Positions 25,615 through 33,977 of a DNA stretch of 64,000 bases are shown in pieces. Source of the stretch: Emticicia fluvialis (GTDB lineage Bacteria; Bacteroidota; Bacteroidia; Cytophagales; Spirosomataceae); the NCBI RefSeq assembly GCF_024793945.1, contig NZ_JANUSD010000018.1:34572-98571 (forward strand). The letters are read 5' to 3'. Within the stretch, counting starts at the first letter, position 1. Each line of letters starts with the position of its first letter. The notes below the pieces were generated by a model. It saw nothing but the letters and a program-made list of their open reading frames with translations. It searched no databases and had not been told where the DNA came from. A program made the position numbers and the translations under genes.

Positions 25615-26769
25615 ATGTATTCAGAAAATATCAGACAAAAGTTTTCAGACTTATATAACCAATCTCCAGACATACTTGTACGCGCCCCGGGGCGCATTAA
25701 TCTGTTAGGTGAACATACCGACTATAACGATGGTTTTGTGCTACCGGCGGCTATAGATAAGGCCATTTACTACGCAGTTTCTAAAAGAGAAGACCGGCAG
25801 GTGAGACTTTTTTCTTACGATTTAGATGATGCCTACGAGTGTTCTTTAGATGCATTGGATAAATCTGAGAAGGGATGGGCGAATTTCCTGATTGGGATGA
25901 TGGCCGAAATGGGTAGAAAAGGAGCTGAGATACCCTTCGGCGTAAATGTTGTATTTGGGGGCGATGTGCCTTTTGGGGGTGGTTTGTCTTCTTCTGCGGC
26001 TATTGAAAGTGGCATTGGCTATGCACTGAATCAATTGTATAACCTTGGGCTTGCCAGAATTGACCTGGCTTTGGCAGCACAACAGGCCGAGCATAATTTT
26101 GCCGGGGTTAATTGCGGTATTATGGATATGTTTGCGTCTATTCATGGTAAAGATAAAGCCGTTATCAAACTAGACTGCCGTGATTTAAGCTACGAGTATT
26201 TTCCGTTTGAAACCACTGAGTACGCCATAGTTTTATGTAATACGGGCGTAAAGCATAACCTGGGTGATACCGAATATAATAAACGCAGGGCAGAATGCGA
26301 AGCGGGTATCAGTATTTTACAGCAGGCTTTCCCTCAGGTAAATAGTTTGCGGGATGCAAGCATTGCTATGCTCAGAAGCCAGGCCGATAAATTGCCCGGG
26401 ATTGTCTATAACAGATGCCGATATGTAATTGAAGAAATAAACAGGGTTGAGCAGGCCTGCAAAGATTTACTGAATAACGATTTTATATCTTTCGGACAGA
26501 AAATGTATGAGACCCACAGGGGGCTAAGTGAGTTGTATGAAGTAAGCTGTCCGGAGCTGGATTTTCTGGTAGAAAAAACCCTGGAAAACGAAGCTGTTGT
26601 GGGTTCAAGAATGATGGGCGGAGGCTTTGGAGGCTGTACCATTAACCTGATTAAAAAAGAGGCGGTTGATACATTTCTCGCCGATATGGAGCAGGCCTAT
26701 GAAACTGAGTTTGGGCAGAAACTCGTTTCTTACCGGATGGCAATTACTGATGGTGTAGGGGAGGTGTAA
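25615..26769 (+). CDS. galK: Galactokinase
   Basis: 384 residues, GHMP kinase. The galactokinase signature GRINLLGEHTDYNDGFVLP, the ATP loop GGGLSSSAAIESG and the closing GGGFGGCTINL are all present, and length is normal. It phosphorylates galactose in the Leloir pathway. No galT, galE or galM is next to it. It starts on the base after the ppk1 stop, an unusual partnership, and ends at a strong two-way terminator facing gyrB. Confidence 0.95.
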   Translation: MYSENIRQKFSDLYNQSPDILVRAPGRINLLGEHTDYNDGFVLPAAIDKAIYYAVSKREDRQVRLFSYDLDDAYECSLDALDKSEKGWANFLIGMMAEMGRKGAEIPFGVNVVFGGDVPFGGGLSSSAAIESGIGYALNQLYNLGLARIDLALAAQQAEHNFAGVNCGIMDMFASIHGKDKAVIKLDCRDLSYEYFPFETTEYAIVLCNTGVKHNLGDTEYNKRRAECEAGISILQQAFPQVNSLRDASIAMLRSQADKLPGIVYNRCRYVIEEINRVEQACKDLLNNDFISFGQKMYETHRGLSELYEVSCPELDFLVEKTLENEAVVGSRMMGGGFGGCTINLIKKEAVDTFLADMEQAYETEFGQKLVSYRMAITDGVGEV

Positions 26770-26790
26770 TTAAAATAATGATATTCTATA

Positions 26791-26829
26791 TAACAGGAAA
26801 AGGCCGGATTCCCGGCCTTTTTCCTGTTA
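26791..26829. terminator. Two-way terminator between galK and gyrB
   Basis: TAACAGGAAAAGGCCGG and CCGGCCTTTTTCCTGTTA form a long stem around ATTC. Both strands end in a T run within the arm, fitting the convergent genes on each side. Confidence 0.9.
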
Positions 26830-26841
26830 TGGTAATAAACA

Positions 26842-28815
26842 TCAAATATCAACTCTTGCATACTTGGCGTTGCGTTCAATGAAATCGCGGCGAGGGGCTA
26901 CTTCATCGCCCATCAGCATTGAGAAGAGATGGTCTGCCTCTGCTGCCGATTCAATAGATACCTGTTTCAAAGTACGTTTGTCAGGGCGCATGGTTGTTTC
27001 CCATAGCTGCTCGGGGTTCATCTCTCCCAGACCTTTGTAGCGCTGAATACCCACGCTGTCTTCTCGGCCTGCACCAGCCAGACGCTTCACCTCACGTTCG
27101 CGCTGCTCTTCTGTCCAGCAATAAACCTCTTCTTTCCCTTTCTTAACCAGATACAACGGTGGTTGTGCAATATAAATATATCCGCTCTCAATCAATGCGC
27201 GCATGTAGCGGTAAAAGAACGTTAGAATCAGGGTACGAATATGGCTGCCATCAATATCGGCATCGGTCATGATAATGATTTTGTGGTAACGCAACCTATC
27301 TGTATTTAAAGCCCTTTCGTCGCCATCTTTACCAATCTGCACACCCAGTGCCGTAAAAATGTTTTTAATCTCTTCGTTTTCGTAAATACGGTATTCTTGC
27401 GCTTTTTCGACGTTAAGAATTTTACCTCTCAAAGGCAGAATCGCCTGAAACGCCCGGTTACGGCCTTGTTTGGCACTACCACCAGCACTATCGCCCTCAA
27501 CCAGATATACTTCGCAAAGCGATGGGTCAGACTCCGAGCAATCGGCCAGTTTACCCGGTAAACCGGTTCCAACCAATACGTTTTTGCGCTGTACCATTTC
27601 GCGTGCTTTACGGGCGGCAATACGTGCTTTGGCAGCAAGTAATACCTTGTCTACTATCATGCGAGCCTCTTTCGGGTGTTCTTCCAGATAGTTTTCAAGC
27701 ATTTCAGCAACACAAGAGCTAACGGCCGATGTTACCTCGCTATTACCCAGTTTGGTTTTGGTTTGCCCCTCAAACTGTGGTTCTTGAACTTTTACTGAAA
27801 TAATGGCAGTTAAGCCTTCACGGAAGTCATCACCACTAATTTCGATTTTTTCTTTTGCCAATATGCCCGATTTCTCGGCATAGCCTTTCAGCGTACGGGT
27901 AAGCGCCATACGGAAGCCCGAAACGTGAGTACCCCCTTCATGGGTATTAATGTTGTTTACAAAAGAAGATACGTTTTCGCTGTAACTGGTGTTATAAAGC
28001 ATGGCAACATCAACCGGGATACCGTCTTTACTCCCTTCCATAAATATAGGTTCGGGAATCAGACGCTCACGGCCTGAGTCTATATAAGCTACAAATTCTG
28101 CCAGACCACCCTCAGAATAAAAAGTGTCTGCTTTAAAATTGTCGCTTTCATCTTTTTCACGCAGGTCAGTCAGAATAATTGTGATTCCTTTATTCAGGAA
28201 ACACAACTCACGCAGCCTGTTCGCTACTGTTTCATACTTATATTCAGTAATGGTAAAAATGCTTGCGTCAGGCTTGAAAGTAACGGTCGTTCCTCTGTCG
28301 CTTGCCTCACCTACCTCGCGCACCGGATACAAAGGCTTGCCAATTGAATATTCCTGCTCAAATATTTTGCCTTCGCGGTGTACTTCAACTTTCAGGTGCG
28401 TAGAAAGGGCATTTACGCACGATACCCCCACACCATGCAAACCACCAGAAACTTTGTAGGTATCTTTGTCAAATTTACCACCGGCATGTAGTACGGTCAT
28501 AACCACCTCAAGCGCCGACTTTTTCTCTTTGGGGTGCATACCGGTAGGTATCCCCCGGCCGTTATCTTTTACGGTTACTGAGTTATCTTCGTTTATTGTT
28601 ACCTTTATTGTATCGCAATGGCCGGCAAGCGCTTCATCTATCGAGTTATCAACTACCTCCCATATCAAATGATGAAGTCCTTTTATACCAATATCACCGA
28701 TGTACATGGCCGGACGTTTCCTTACTGCTTCTAACCCCTCCAGTACCTGGATGTTCTCCGCGCCATAATTTGCTTTTGAGTTTTGTGGCTCTGTGTTTTC
28801 TTGATTTTCTGTCAT
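26842..28815 (-). CDS. gyrB: DNA gyrase subunit B
   Basis: 657 residues from the ATG at 28815; the ORF extends 10 codons further up without support. The GHKL ATPase domain shows VLEGLEAVRKRPAMYIGD, the ATP-binding DNGRGIPTGMH and GGLHGVGVSCVNALST. The TOPRIM domain has YLVEGDSAGGSAKQGRN and DADIDGSHIRTL. The C-terminal GyrB tail contains QRYKGLGEMNPEQLWET and GDEVAPRRDFIERNA, which favours GyrB over ParE. Its length of about 650 residues is usual for Bacteroidota. It is monocistronic with a 224-nt AT-rich upstream region. Confidence 0.96.
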   Translation of the reverse strand: MTENQENTEPQNSKANYGAENIQVLEGLEAVRKRPAMYIGDIGIKGLHHLIWEVVDNSIDEALAGHCDTIKVTINEDNSVTVKDNGRGIPTGMHPKEKKSALEVVMTVLHAGGKFDKDTYKVSGGLHGVGVSCVNALSTHLKVEVHREGKIFEQEYSIGKPLYPVREVGEASDRGTTVTFKPDASIFTITEYKYETVANRLRELCFLNKGITIILTDLREKDESDNFKADTFYSEGGLAEFVAYIDSGRERLIPEPIFMEGSKDGIPVDVAMLYNTSYSENVSSFVNNINTHEGGTHVSGFRMALTRTLKGYAEKSGILAKEKIEISGDDFREGLTAIISVKVQEPQFEGQTKTKLGNSEVTSAVSSCVAEMLENYLEEHPKEARMIVDKVLLAAKARIAARKAREMVQRKNVLVGTGLPGKLADCSESDPSLCEVYLVEGDSAGGSAKQGRNRAFQAILPLRGKILNVEKAQEYRIYENEEIKNIFTALGVQIGKDGDERALNTDRLRYHKIIIMTDADIDGSHIRTLILTFFYRYMRALIESGYIYIAQPPLYLVKKGKEEVYCWTEEQREREVKRLAGAGREDSVGIQRYKGLGEMNPEQLWETTMRPDKRTLKQVSIESAAEADHLFSMLMGDEVAPRRDFIERNAKYARVDI

Positions 28816-29039
28816 AATTAGTTTTAGTAAACAATTGACTATCAATAAATTAGTTATATCTTAAAATAGATGCTTGATATTCACTAATAATTAACATAAA
28901 TTAGTTGTAAAGTTACACTTTTTTATCTACAAATCGAAATTTATAAGCTAATGATTATTAGCAGAATACAATTAATCAGAGCCTGATTTTTTAATTAAAA
29001 CCGGGCGTTTTTCAGCCCATTGACCTGTTGATACACATT

Positions 29040-29552
29040 ATGAAAAACTATTTTTACCTGCTTTTTATTGTGCTGTTTTTATCGGCCTGCCAGCGTTCTG
29101 TTCAGTCAACTTACTACATTGTACGGCATGGCGAAAAAGCCGATGATACTGCAGACCCTGTGCTGAGCGCAGCCGGGCAGGAAAGAGCCGAAACGTTAAA
29201 AAAACTTCTGGCAGATAGAAAGATTTCGGCGGTTTATGCTACCAGTTATCAGCGTACGTCTTTAACTGCTCAACCTTTTGCAGATGCCATGCAACTGAGC
29301 ATACAAAAGTATGACCCCCGCAAACAGAAACCTTTTATTGAAGATTTGAAAAAGATTGAAGGCAGAAACGTGCTTATAGTTGGGCACAGCAATACGGTAA
29401 GGCATATTGCCAATGGCCTGTTTGAGCAGGATACCTTGAAAAAAGACCTGGAAGAAACCGATTTCGACAACCTGTATATTGTAAAAAGACAGACCGCCCC
29501 CCAAAAGAAACTTAGTTTTACGGCAAAAACCTATGGTAAACCCACACCCTGA
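29040..29552 (+). CDS. Histidine phosphatase lipoprotein
   Basis: 170 residues from the ATG at 29040 (a TTG lies four codons upstream). The lipobox LSAC sits at residues 14-17, so it is a lipoprotein. The histidine phosphatase fold shows YYIVRHGEKAD with the catalytic RHG His, VYATSYQRTSLTAQP and the second His in VLIVGHSNTVRH. It is close to SixA/phosphoglycerate-mutase-like small phosphatases. The substrate in the periplasm is unknown. It stands alone, upstream of the S41 protease. Confidence 0.88.
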   Translation: MKNYFYLLFIVLFLSACQRSVQSTYYIVRHGEKADDTADPVLSAAGQERAETLKKLLADRKISAVYATSYQRTSLTAQPFADAMQLSIQKYDPRKQKPFIEDLKKIEGRNVLIVGHSNTVRHIANGLFEQDTLKKDLEETDFDNLYIVKRQTAPQKKLSFTAKTYGKPTP

Positions 29553-29661
29553 TTCAGCGATTTAAGGGTTGGCGAATACCTTTTTTCTGATTTTTTCGTT
29601 AGCCTATCGGTAATATTGTGAATGGAAGGAGATGAATAAAAAATTTAAAAATTATTAAGCA

Positions 29662-31314
29662 ATGAAACGTTTACGTAAGTTATCGGTTGTGATTATCCTT
29701 TTGCTGGCCATACCTTTTGTGGCATTTAAGATTGACGACCGGTATTTTGAGATAGCCAAGAATCTGGACATATTCGCCACCATGTTTAAAGAGCTGAATG
29801 CCTACTATGTAGACGAAATCAACCCGAATAAGGCCATGAGAGTGAGTATAGAGTCAATGCTGAAACAGCTTGACCCTTACACCAACTTTTATCCGGAAGA
29901 TGACATTGAAGACTATATGACCCTGGCCACCGGTAAGTATAACGGTATTGGCGCAACGGTGTCGCATCAGAACAACAAGCACCTGGTGGTTATGATTTAC
30001 GAAGGCTCGCCAGCTGATAAAGCCGGTATGAAAATAGGTGATGAGATTTTGAAAATAGACGGGGTTGATGTGGTTACGCGCAAAGATGTAGATATGGGCC
30101 GCCTGATGAAAGGGCAAACCGGCACAACTGTAAAAATACAAATTAAACGCTATGGACAAAATGCCCCTGTTGACCTGACAGTCGGGCGGGATATAGTAAA
30201 AACCCTGAACGTGCCGCACTCGGGTATGATCAGCGATGAGGTGGGTTATATACAACTAACTGATTTTACTGCCACAGCAGCAAAAGAAGTAAAGGCCGCT
30301 TTTACCGACCTGAAAGCGCAGGGTATGAAAAAATTAATCTTCGACCTGCGGGGTAATCCCGGAGGTTTGCTGAATATGTCTGTTGAAATCTGTAACATTT
30401 TTCTTCCTAAAGACCAGCTCATTGTAGAAACCAGAGGAAAAGTGGCTGAATGGAACAAAAAGTTTAATTCAATGGAAAACCCAATGGATACTGAAATACC
30501 TGTGGTGGTACTTATTAATAGTTCTAGTGCGTCTGCTTCTGAGATTGTGAGTGGTACTTTACAGGACTACGACCGTGCCGTAATTCTGGGGCAACGCTCG
30601 TTTGGAAAGGGGCTGGTGCAAACCACCCGTGACCTGACCTACAACACCAAAATGAAAATTACAACGGCCAAATATTATATTCCGAGCGGACGTTGTATTC
30701 AGGCGCTTGACTACAGCCACAGAAACCCTGATGGTAGTGTGGGCAGGGTGCCCGATTCTTTAAAAACTGCGTTTAAAACAAAAAACGGGCGCACGGTTTA
30801 TGACGGTGGCGGCGTTGACCCTGATATTAAAACCGAAGTACCTCAGATGGCGTCAATAACAACTAATCTGTTGTTGAAGAACATGATTTTTGACTACGCC
30901 ACCAAATACTACTTTGAGCATGTGGCTGCTAAACCGCAAGAGAAGTTTTCTTTGAAAGATGCTGAATACCAGGATTTTACAAACTGGCTGAAAACCAGAA
31001 ACTTTACCTACGCCACCTCAATGGAAAAGAGCCTGGATAACCTGGAGGCATCTGCCAGAAAAGAAAACAGCCTTGATGCAGTGCAGGAGAGCCTGAAATT
31101 GTTGAGAGAAAAAATAAACCAGACCAAGCAGCAAGACTTGATAAAGTATAAAGCTGATATTAAAGAACAGCTGGAGGCCGAGATTCTAAGCCGCTATTAT
31201 TATCAGAAAGCCATGAAGTTTGTTTCGTTTGACAGAGACAAAGAAGTGCAGGAAGCAATTAAATTATTTAAAGATATGCCCAGATACCAGTCTATTCTGA
31301 AAGGCGGAAAATAA
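29662..31314 (+). CDS. S41 C-terminal processing peptidase
   Basis: 550 residues with an N-terminal hydrophobic signal or anchor (LSVVIILLLAIPFVAF). A PDZ domain lies at about 95-180 (YNGIGATVSHQNNKHLVVMI and GSPADKAGMKIGDEILKIDG). The protease core carries catalytic Ser291 in SSSASASEIVSG and Lys316 in FGKGLVQ, 25 residues apart as in Prc/CtpA. The C-terminal 100 residues are helical and lysine-rich. It cleaves envelope proteins near exposed C termini. A hairpin follows before the convergent tsaB. Confidence 0.93.
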   Translation: MKRLRKLSVVIILLLAIPFVAFKIDDRYFEIAKNLDIFATMFKELNAYYVDEINPNKAMRVSIESMLKQLDPYTNFYPEDDIEDYMTLATGKYNGIGATVSHQNNKHLVVMIYEGSPADKAGMKIGDEILKIDGVDVVTRKDVDMGRLMKGQTGTTVKIQIKRYGQNAPVDLTVGRDIVKTLNVPHSGMISDEVGYIQLTDFTATAAKEVKAAFTDLKAQGMKKLIFDLRGNPGGLLNMSVEICNIFLPKDQLIVETRGKVAEWNKKFNSMENPMDTEIPVVVLINSSSASASEIVSGTLQDYDRAVILGQRSFGKGLVQTTRDLTYNTKMKITTAKYYIPSGRCIQALDYSHRNPDGSVGRVPDSLKTAFKTKNGRTVYDGGGVDPDIKTEVPQMASITTNLLLKNMIFDYATKYYFEHVAAKPQEKFSLKDAEYQDFTNWLKTRNFTYATSMEKSLDNLEASARKENSLDAVQESLKLLREKINQTKQQDLIKYKADIKEQLEAEILSRYYYQKAMKFVSFDRDKEVQEAIKLFKDMPRYQSILKGGK

Positions 31315-31337
31315 AAGTTATTGCAGGTATTTACAGG

Positions 31338-31371
31338 GTGCCACAGTTATGCCAAAGTATAGCGGTGGCAC
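31338..31371. terminator. Weak hairpin between convergent genes
   Basis: GTGCCAC (31338-31344) pairs with GTGGCAC (31365-31371) across a 20-base loop, followed on the plus strand by a short T stretch. It lies between the S41 protease gene and tsaB. Confidence 0.4.
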
Positions 31372-31378
31372 TTTGGGT

Positions 31379-32086
31379 TTATAAGGCTTTTTTAGGTGTG
31401 GTAGCCATAAACTCTTTCAGGTAATACGGTTCAAAGTCGGCCACGTTTTCAAATTCCTGCTTAAGAAATGCATCATTAGCCAGCGCGCCAATGGCTTTTG
31501 CAGATGGGTTAATGGTTTCGTCAAGAAAAATGGCATTCTGAAAATTACCCAGCACTGCTTGGCATTTAGCAGCGCCATCGCCAAAGAAAACAATTCTGCG
31601 CGTTTTTAATATCTCTTCAAAAGATGTCTCATCTATTATTTTTGCTTCGGTAGCAGTTACCTGCTCCAGGCTCTTTGCTTCGTACAAAGCGCAGTACACT
31701 TCCATGCGCCGGGCGTCAAGCATAGGGCAAAGTAGTGGTGGGTTATCATTGCCAACTGATTTTGCCACATGATGCACCTGCCAGGCCATTGCCTGAAGGG
31801 TGTTAATGGCTAAAAGGGGTTTGTCTAGCGTAAAACATAAGCCTTTGGCAGTAGAAACACCTATGCGCAGGCCTGTGTAAGAACCCGGGCCTTTGGCAAC
31901 GGCAATGGCATCAATATCGTCAAAGCTCAAAGAAGAAACTTTTACTACCTGCTGCACCAGTGTGGTGAGCATACCGGACGACGATTTCTCATGAAACAAC
32001 TCGCTGAGCGCTAATAACCGGGTGCCTTGATGGATAGCTGTTGAGCAGCCTTTGGTAGAAGTTTCAATACTTAGAATGATGGCCAT
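31379..32086 (-). CDS. tsaB: tRNA threonylcarbamoyladenosine biosynthesis protein TsaB
   Basis: 235 residues from the ATG at 32086. This is the partner protein of TsaD in making t6A37 of ANN-decoding tRNAs. The start ILSIETSTKGCSTAI is the ASKHA fold beta hairpin; VAKGPGSYTGLRIGVSTAKG is the family hallmark. The C terminus ends in YLKEFMATTPKKA, typical of TsaB. It is downstream of the MacB-type permease on the same strand, 69 nt away, with a strong inverted repeat 7 nt before its start codon. Confidence 0.93.
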   Translation of the reverse strand: MAIILSIETSTKGCSTAIHQGTRLLALSELFHEKSSSGMLTTLVQQVVKVSSLSFDDIDAIAVAKGPGSYTGLRIGVSTAKGLCFTLDKPLLAINTLQAMAWQVHHVAKSVGNDNPPLLCPMLDARRMEVYCALYEAKSLEQVTATEAKIIDETSFEEILKTRRIVFFGDGAAKCQAVLGNFQNAIFLDETINPSAKAIGALANDAFLKQEFENVADFEPYYLKEFMATTPKKAL

Positions 32087-32092
32087 TACAAA

Positions 32093-32126
32093 AATGAGTA
32101 ATTTTGAATTCACAAAATTACTCATT
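32093..32126. repeat. Perfect 14-bp inverted repeat before tsaB
   Basis: AATGAGTAATTTTG (32093-32106) and CAAAATTACTCATT (32113-32126) are exact reverse complements around AATTCA. In the tsaB transcript the hairpin ends 6 nt before the ATG and is followed by TTTTGTA. It may act as a partial terminator or block initiation, and it resembles the octamer repeat family in its ATGAGT core. Confidence 0.8.
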
Positions 32127-32155
32127 CGTCTGACAAGGCATCAAGATTTTACCGT

Positions 32156-33403
32156 TTATTTGCTTCTGATGGCAATAACGGGGTCTAGTCGGGCTGCCTG
32201 CCAGGCAGGTATAATACCGAATAATATACCGATAGAACTGGAAACCACCAGCCCCAAAACAATGTTGCGGTAACTCAGAATAATATCAAGCGAACCTAAT
32301 GGCAAGAAACTGATGAGATACACCAGTAAGAGACCGAACAACCCGCCCACTACACAAAGAAATATGGATTCGAACAGAAACTGGAAAAGTATAAAGTAGT
32401 TTTTTGCACCAAGCGATTTTTGTATGCCAATAATATTGGTTCGTTCCTTTACAGTTACAAACATGATATTGGCTATACCGAAGCCGCCTATGAGAAGCGC
32501 AAAAAAACCGATGGCTATGCCACTAACACGTATCGTTCCGAATAGTTGCCCGAGCATGGCTGCTGCTGCTTCCGGGCGGTTCAGCGCAAAGCTGTCTTCC
32601 TGCGATGGTCTCAGGCCGCGTTTGGTACGCAACAATCCGGTTATTTCTCCTTCCAGTTCATAAAGCCCTTCGTCGGAGTCATATCCTTTAAAAACAATGT
32701 CGCCTGTCAGTTCACCAGACGAGAAAATCCTTTTGTGCGCCAGAAAAGGTATCAGCACTTTCTGGTCTGGCTCACCACCAAAATCGGCAATCTGTTTTCC
32801 TTTTTTCTCCTGCACACCAATTACAACAATGTTCTGACCTTTCATTTTAAAGGTTTTACCAATCGGGTCGGTGTCAGGGAATAAAGTTTCGGCAATTTCA
32901 GCGCCCAGCACAGCTACATTTTTGCCAGATTCAATCTCTTGTGGAGCAAAGTACCGGCCATTATTAATTGGTACCTCGGTTATCTCGTTAAATTCGTAGG
33001 TTATACCCTGGCAAAGGGCATCAATACTATTGTTTGCTCTGCGGCATGTTACATTACCTGCAAAATCCATCATGGCGCCTGCCTGGGCATGTTCCAGATT
33101 TTCCTTCAGGTATTTATACTCGTTATATTTGGGTTCGGGGCGCATAAAGTACTTCCACCAGGGGTAGTCTCCGTTAGAAAAAAGCCAGGGCCATTTCTGA
33201 ACATATATTACATTGGTACCTATTGAATTAAGGCTGCTTTTGATGTTGGCTTCCAACGAATCCACCATTGTCAGTACCCCTATAATTGAAAAAATACCTA
33301 CGGTTACTCCCATTAACGAGAGCATGGTACGAAACAGATTGGCCCGCAATGCCTGAGCGGCAAAACGGAAACTCTCAAATACTAGAAAGAAAAACTTGAT
33401 CAT
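32156..33403 (-). CDS. MacB/FtsX-type ABC transporter permease
   Basis: 415 residues from the ATG at 33403. The N-terminal TM helix follows AQALRANLFRTMLSLMGVTV (IFSIIGVLTM), then a large periplasmic MacB_PCD domain (about 45-270), then three TM helices (IGFFALLIGGFGIANIMFVT, FESIFLCVVGGLFGLLLVYL, and VLGLVVSSSIGILFGIIPAW). The closing PAWQAARLDPVIAI is the family end. The family exports peptides, drugs or lipoproteins with an ATPase partner that is not adjacent here. It probably heads an operon with tsaB. Confidence 0.9.
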   Translation of the reverse strand: MIKFFFLVFESFRFAAQALRANLFRTMLSLMGVTVGIFSIIGVLTMVDSLEANIKSSLNSIGTNVIYVQKWPWLFSNGDYPWWKYFMRPEPKYNEYKYLKENLEHAQAGAMMDFAGNVTCRRANNSIDALCQGITYEFNEITEVPINNGRYFAPQEIESGKNVAVLGAEIAETLFPDTDPIGKTFKMKGQNIVVIGVQEKKGKQIADFGGEPDQKVLIPFLAHKRIFSSGELTGDIVFKGYDSDEGLYELEGEITGLLRTKRGLRPSQEDSFALNRPEAAAAMLGQLFGTIRVSGIAIGFFALLIGGFGIANIMFVTVKERTNIIGIQKSLGAKNYFILFQFLFESIFLCVVGGLFGLLLVYLISFLPLGSLDIILSYRNIVLGLVVSSSIGILFGIIPAWQAARLDPVIAIRSK

Positions 33404-33706
33404 AAATCTTTGTTTGAGTGATTGAGTGCGCAGGTGGATTCTGACAAACGAAAATAGATTTCTTTCTAATATTAAAAAAATGAAATAGGCTGATACGTCT
33501 GAAAATATCAACTAACGGTAAAATTTAAGGATAGTTGGATTAGCCAGAAAATGACTGCCCACAGAGGGCAGGGCTAAGGAGTTGCAGGTCTAAGGCAGAA
33601 TTAACAAACGGGCTTATTGAAAGCCAACCTATGGATGATCAGGTTTGTGCCGGGGGGCAGAACCCACCCCCCGATATTAAGAGAAACGTAAACCACCTGC
33701 CGGTTT
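33404..33706. other. 303-nt region without a gene
   Basis: No ORF with support on either strand. It contains one short octamer-type stretch (33416-33428, GAGTGATTGAGTG) and a GC hairpin near 33650-33672 (CGGGGGG with CCCCCCG) just downstream of the 47-residue peptide gene on the minus strand. That hairpin lacks a T run. Confidence 0.6.
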
Positions 33707-33850
33707 TTAATAATTGATGGCATCGGGGTCTAGCAATTTCAGACCTGCCAATGATTTGATGCCTGACTTGGTTTGTAGCTCAATTTTTTCAAAAGAAGGC
33801 GTTTGCCAGCTTTTTTTTACTTTCTTGGTGCTTACTGAATAGGGTGCCAT
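33707..33850 (-). CDS. 47-residue RiPP-precursor-like peptide
   Basis: ATG at 33850, TAA at 33707-33709; an in-frame stop lies four codons upstream of the ATG, so this is the only start. Residues 12-20 read KKSWQTPSF and are followed by EKIELQT, which resembles the K-K-x-aromatic-x-x-P-x-h-E...T leader pattern of paeninodin-type lasso peptides. The remaining 20 residues begin SGIKSLAGLKLL and end DPDAINY. There is no Asp/Glu at position 7-9 after the putative Thr(-2) junction, so a standard lasso ring is not expected. It lies 127 nt downstream of, and on the same strand as, the HPr-kinase-like gene. That neighbour is the main reason to call it a gene. Confidence 0.6.
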   Translation of the reverse strand: MAPYSVSTKKVKKSWQTPSFEKIELQTKSGIKSLAGLKLLDPDAINY

Positions 33851-33977
33851 AGGGGTGAAATGTTAATTTTAAAAAAAAGTATCCGGGTCTTAAAATGAGT
33901 TACAAATACGGTATATAAAAGTATTATAATTAATTTAAGCATCTATCACAACACGTTAATCATTTTATTGTCAGGCT

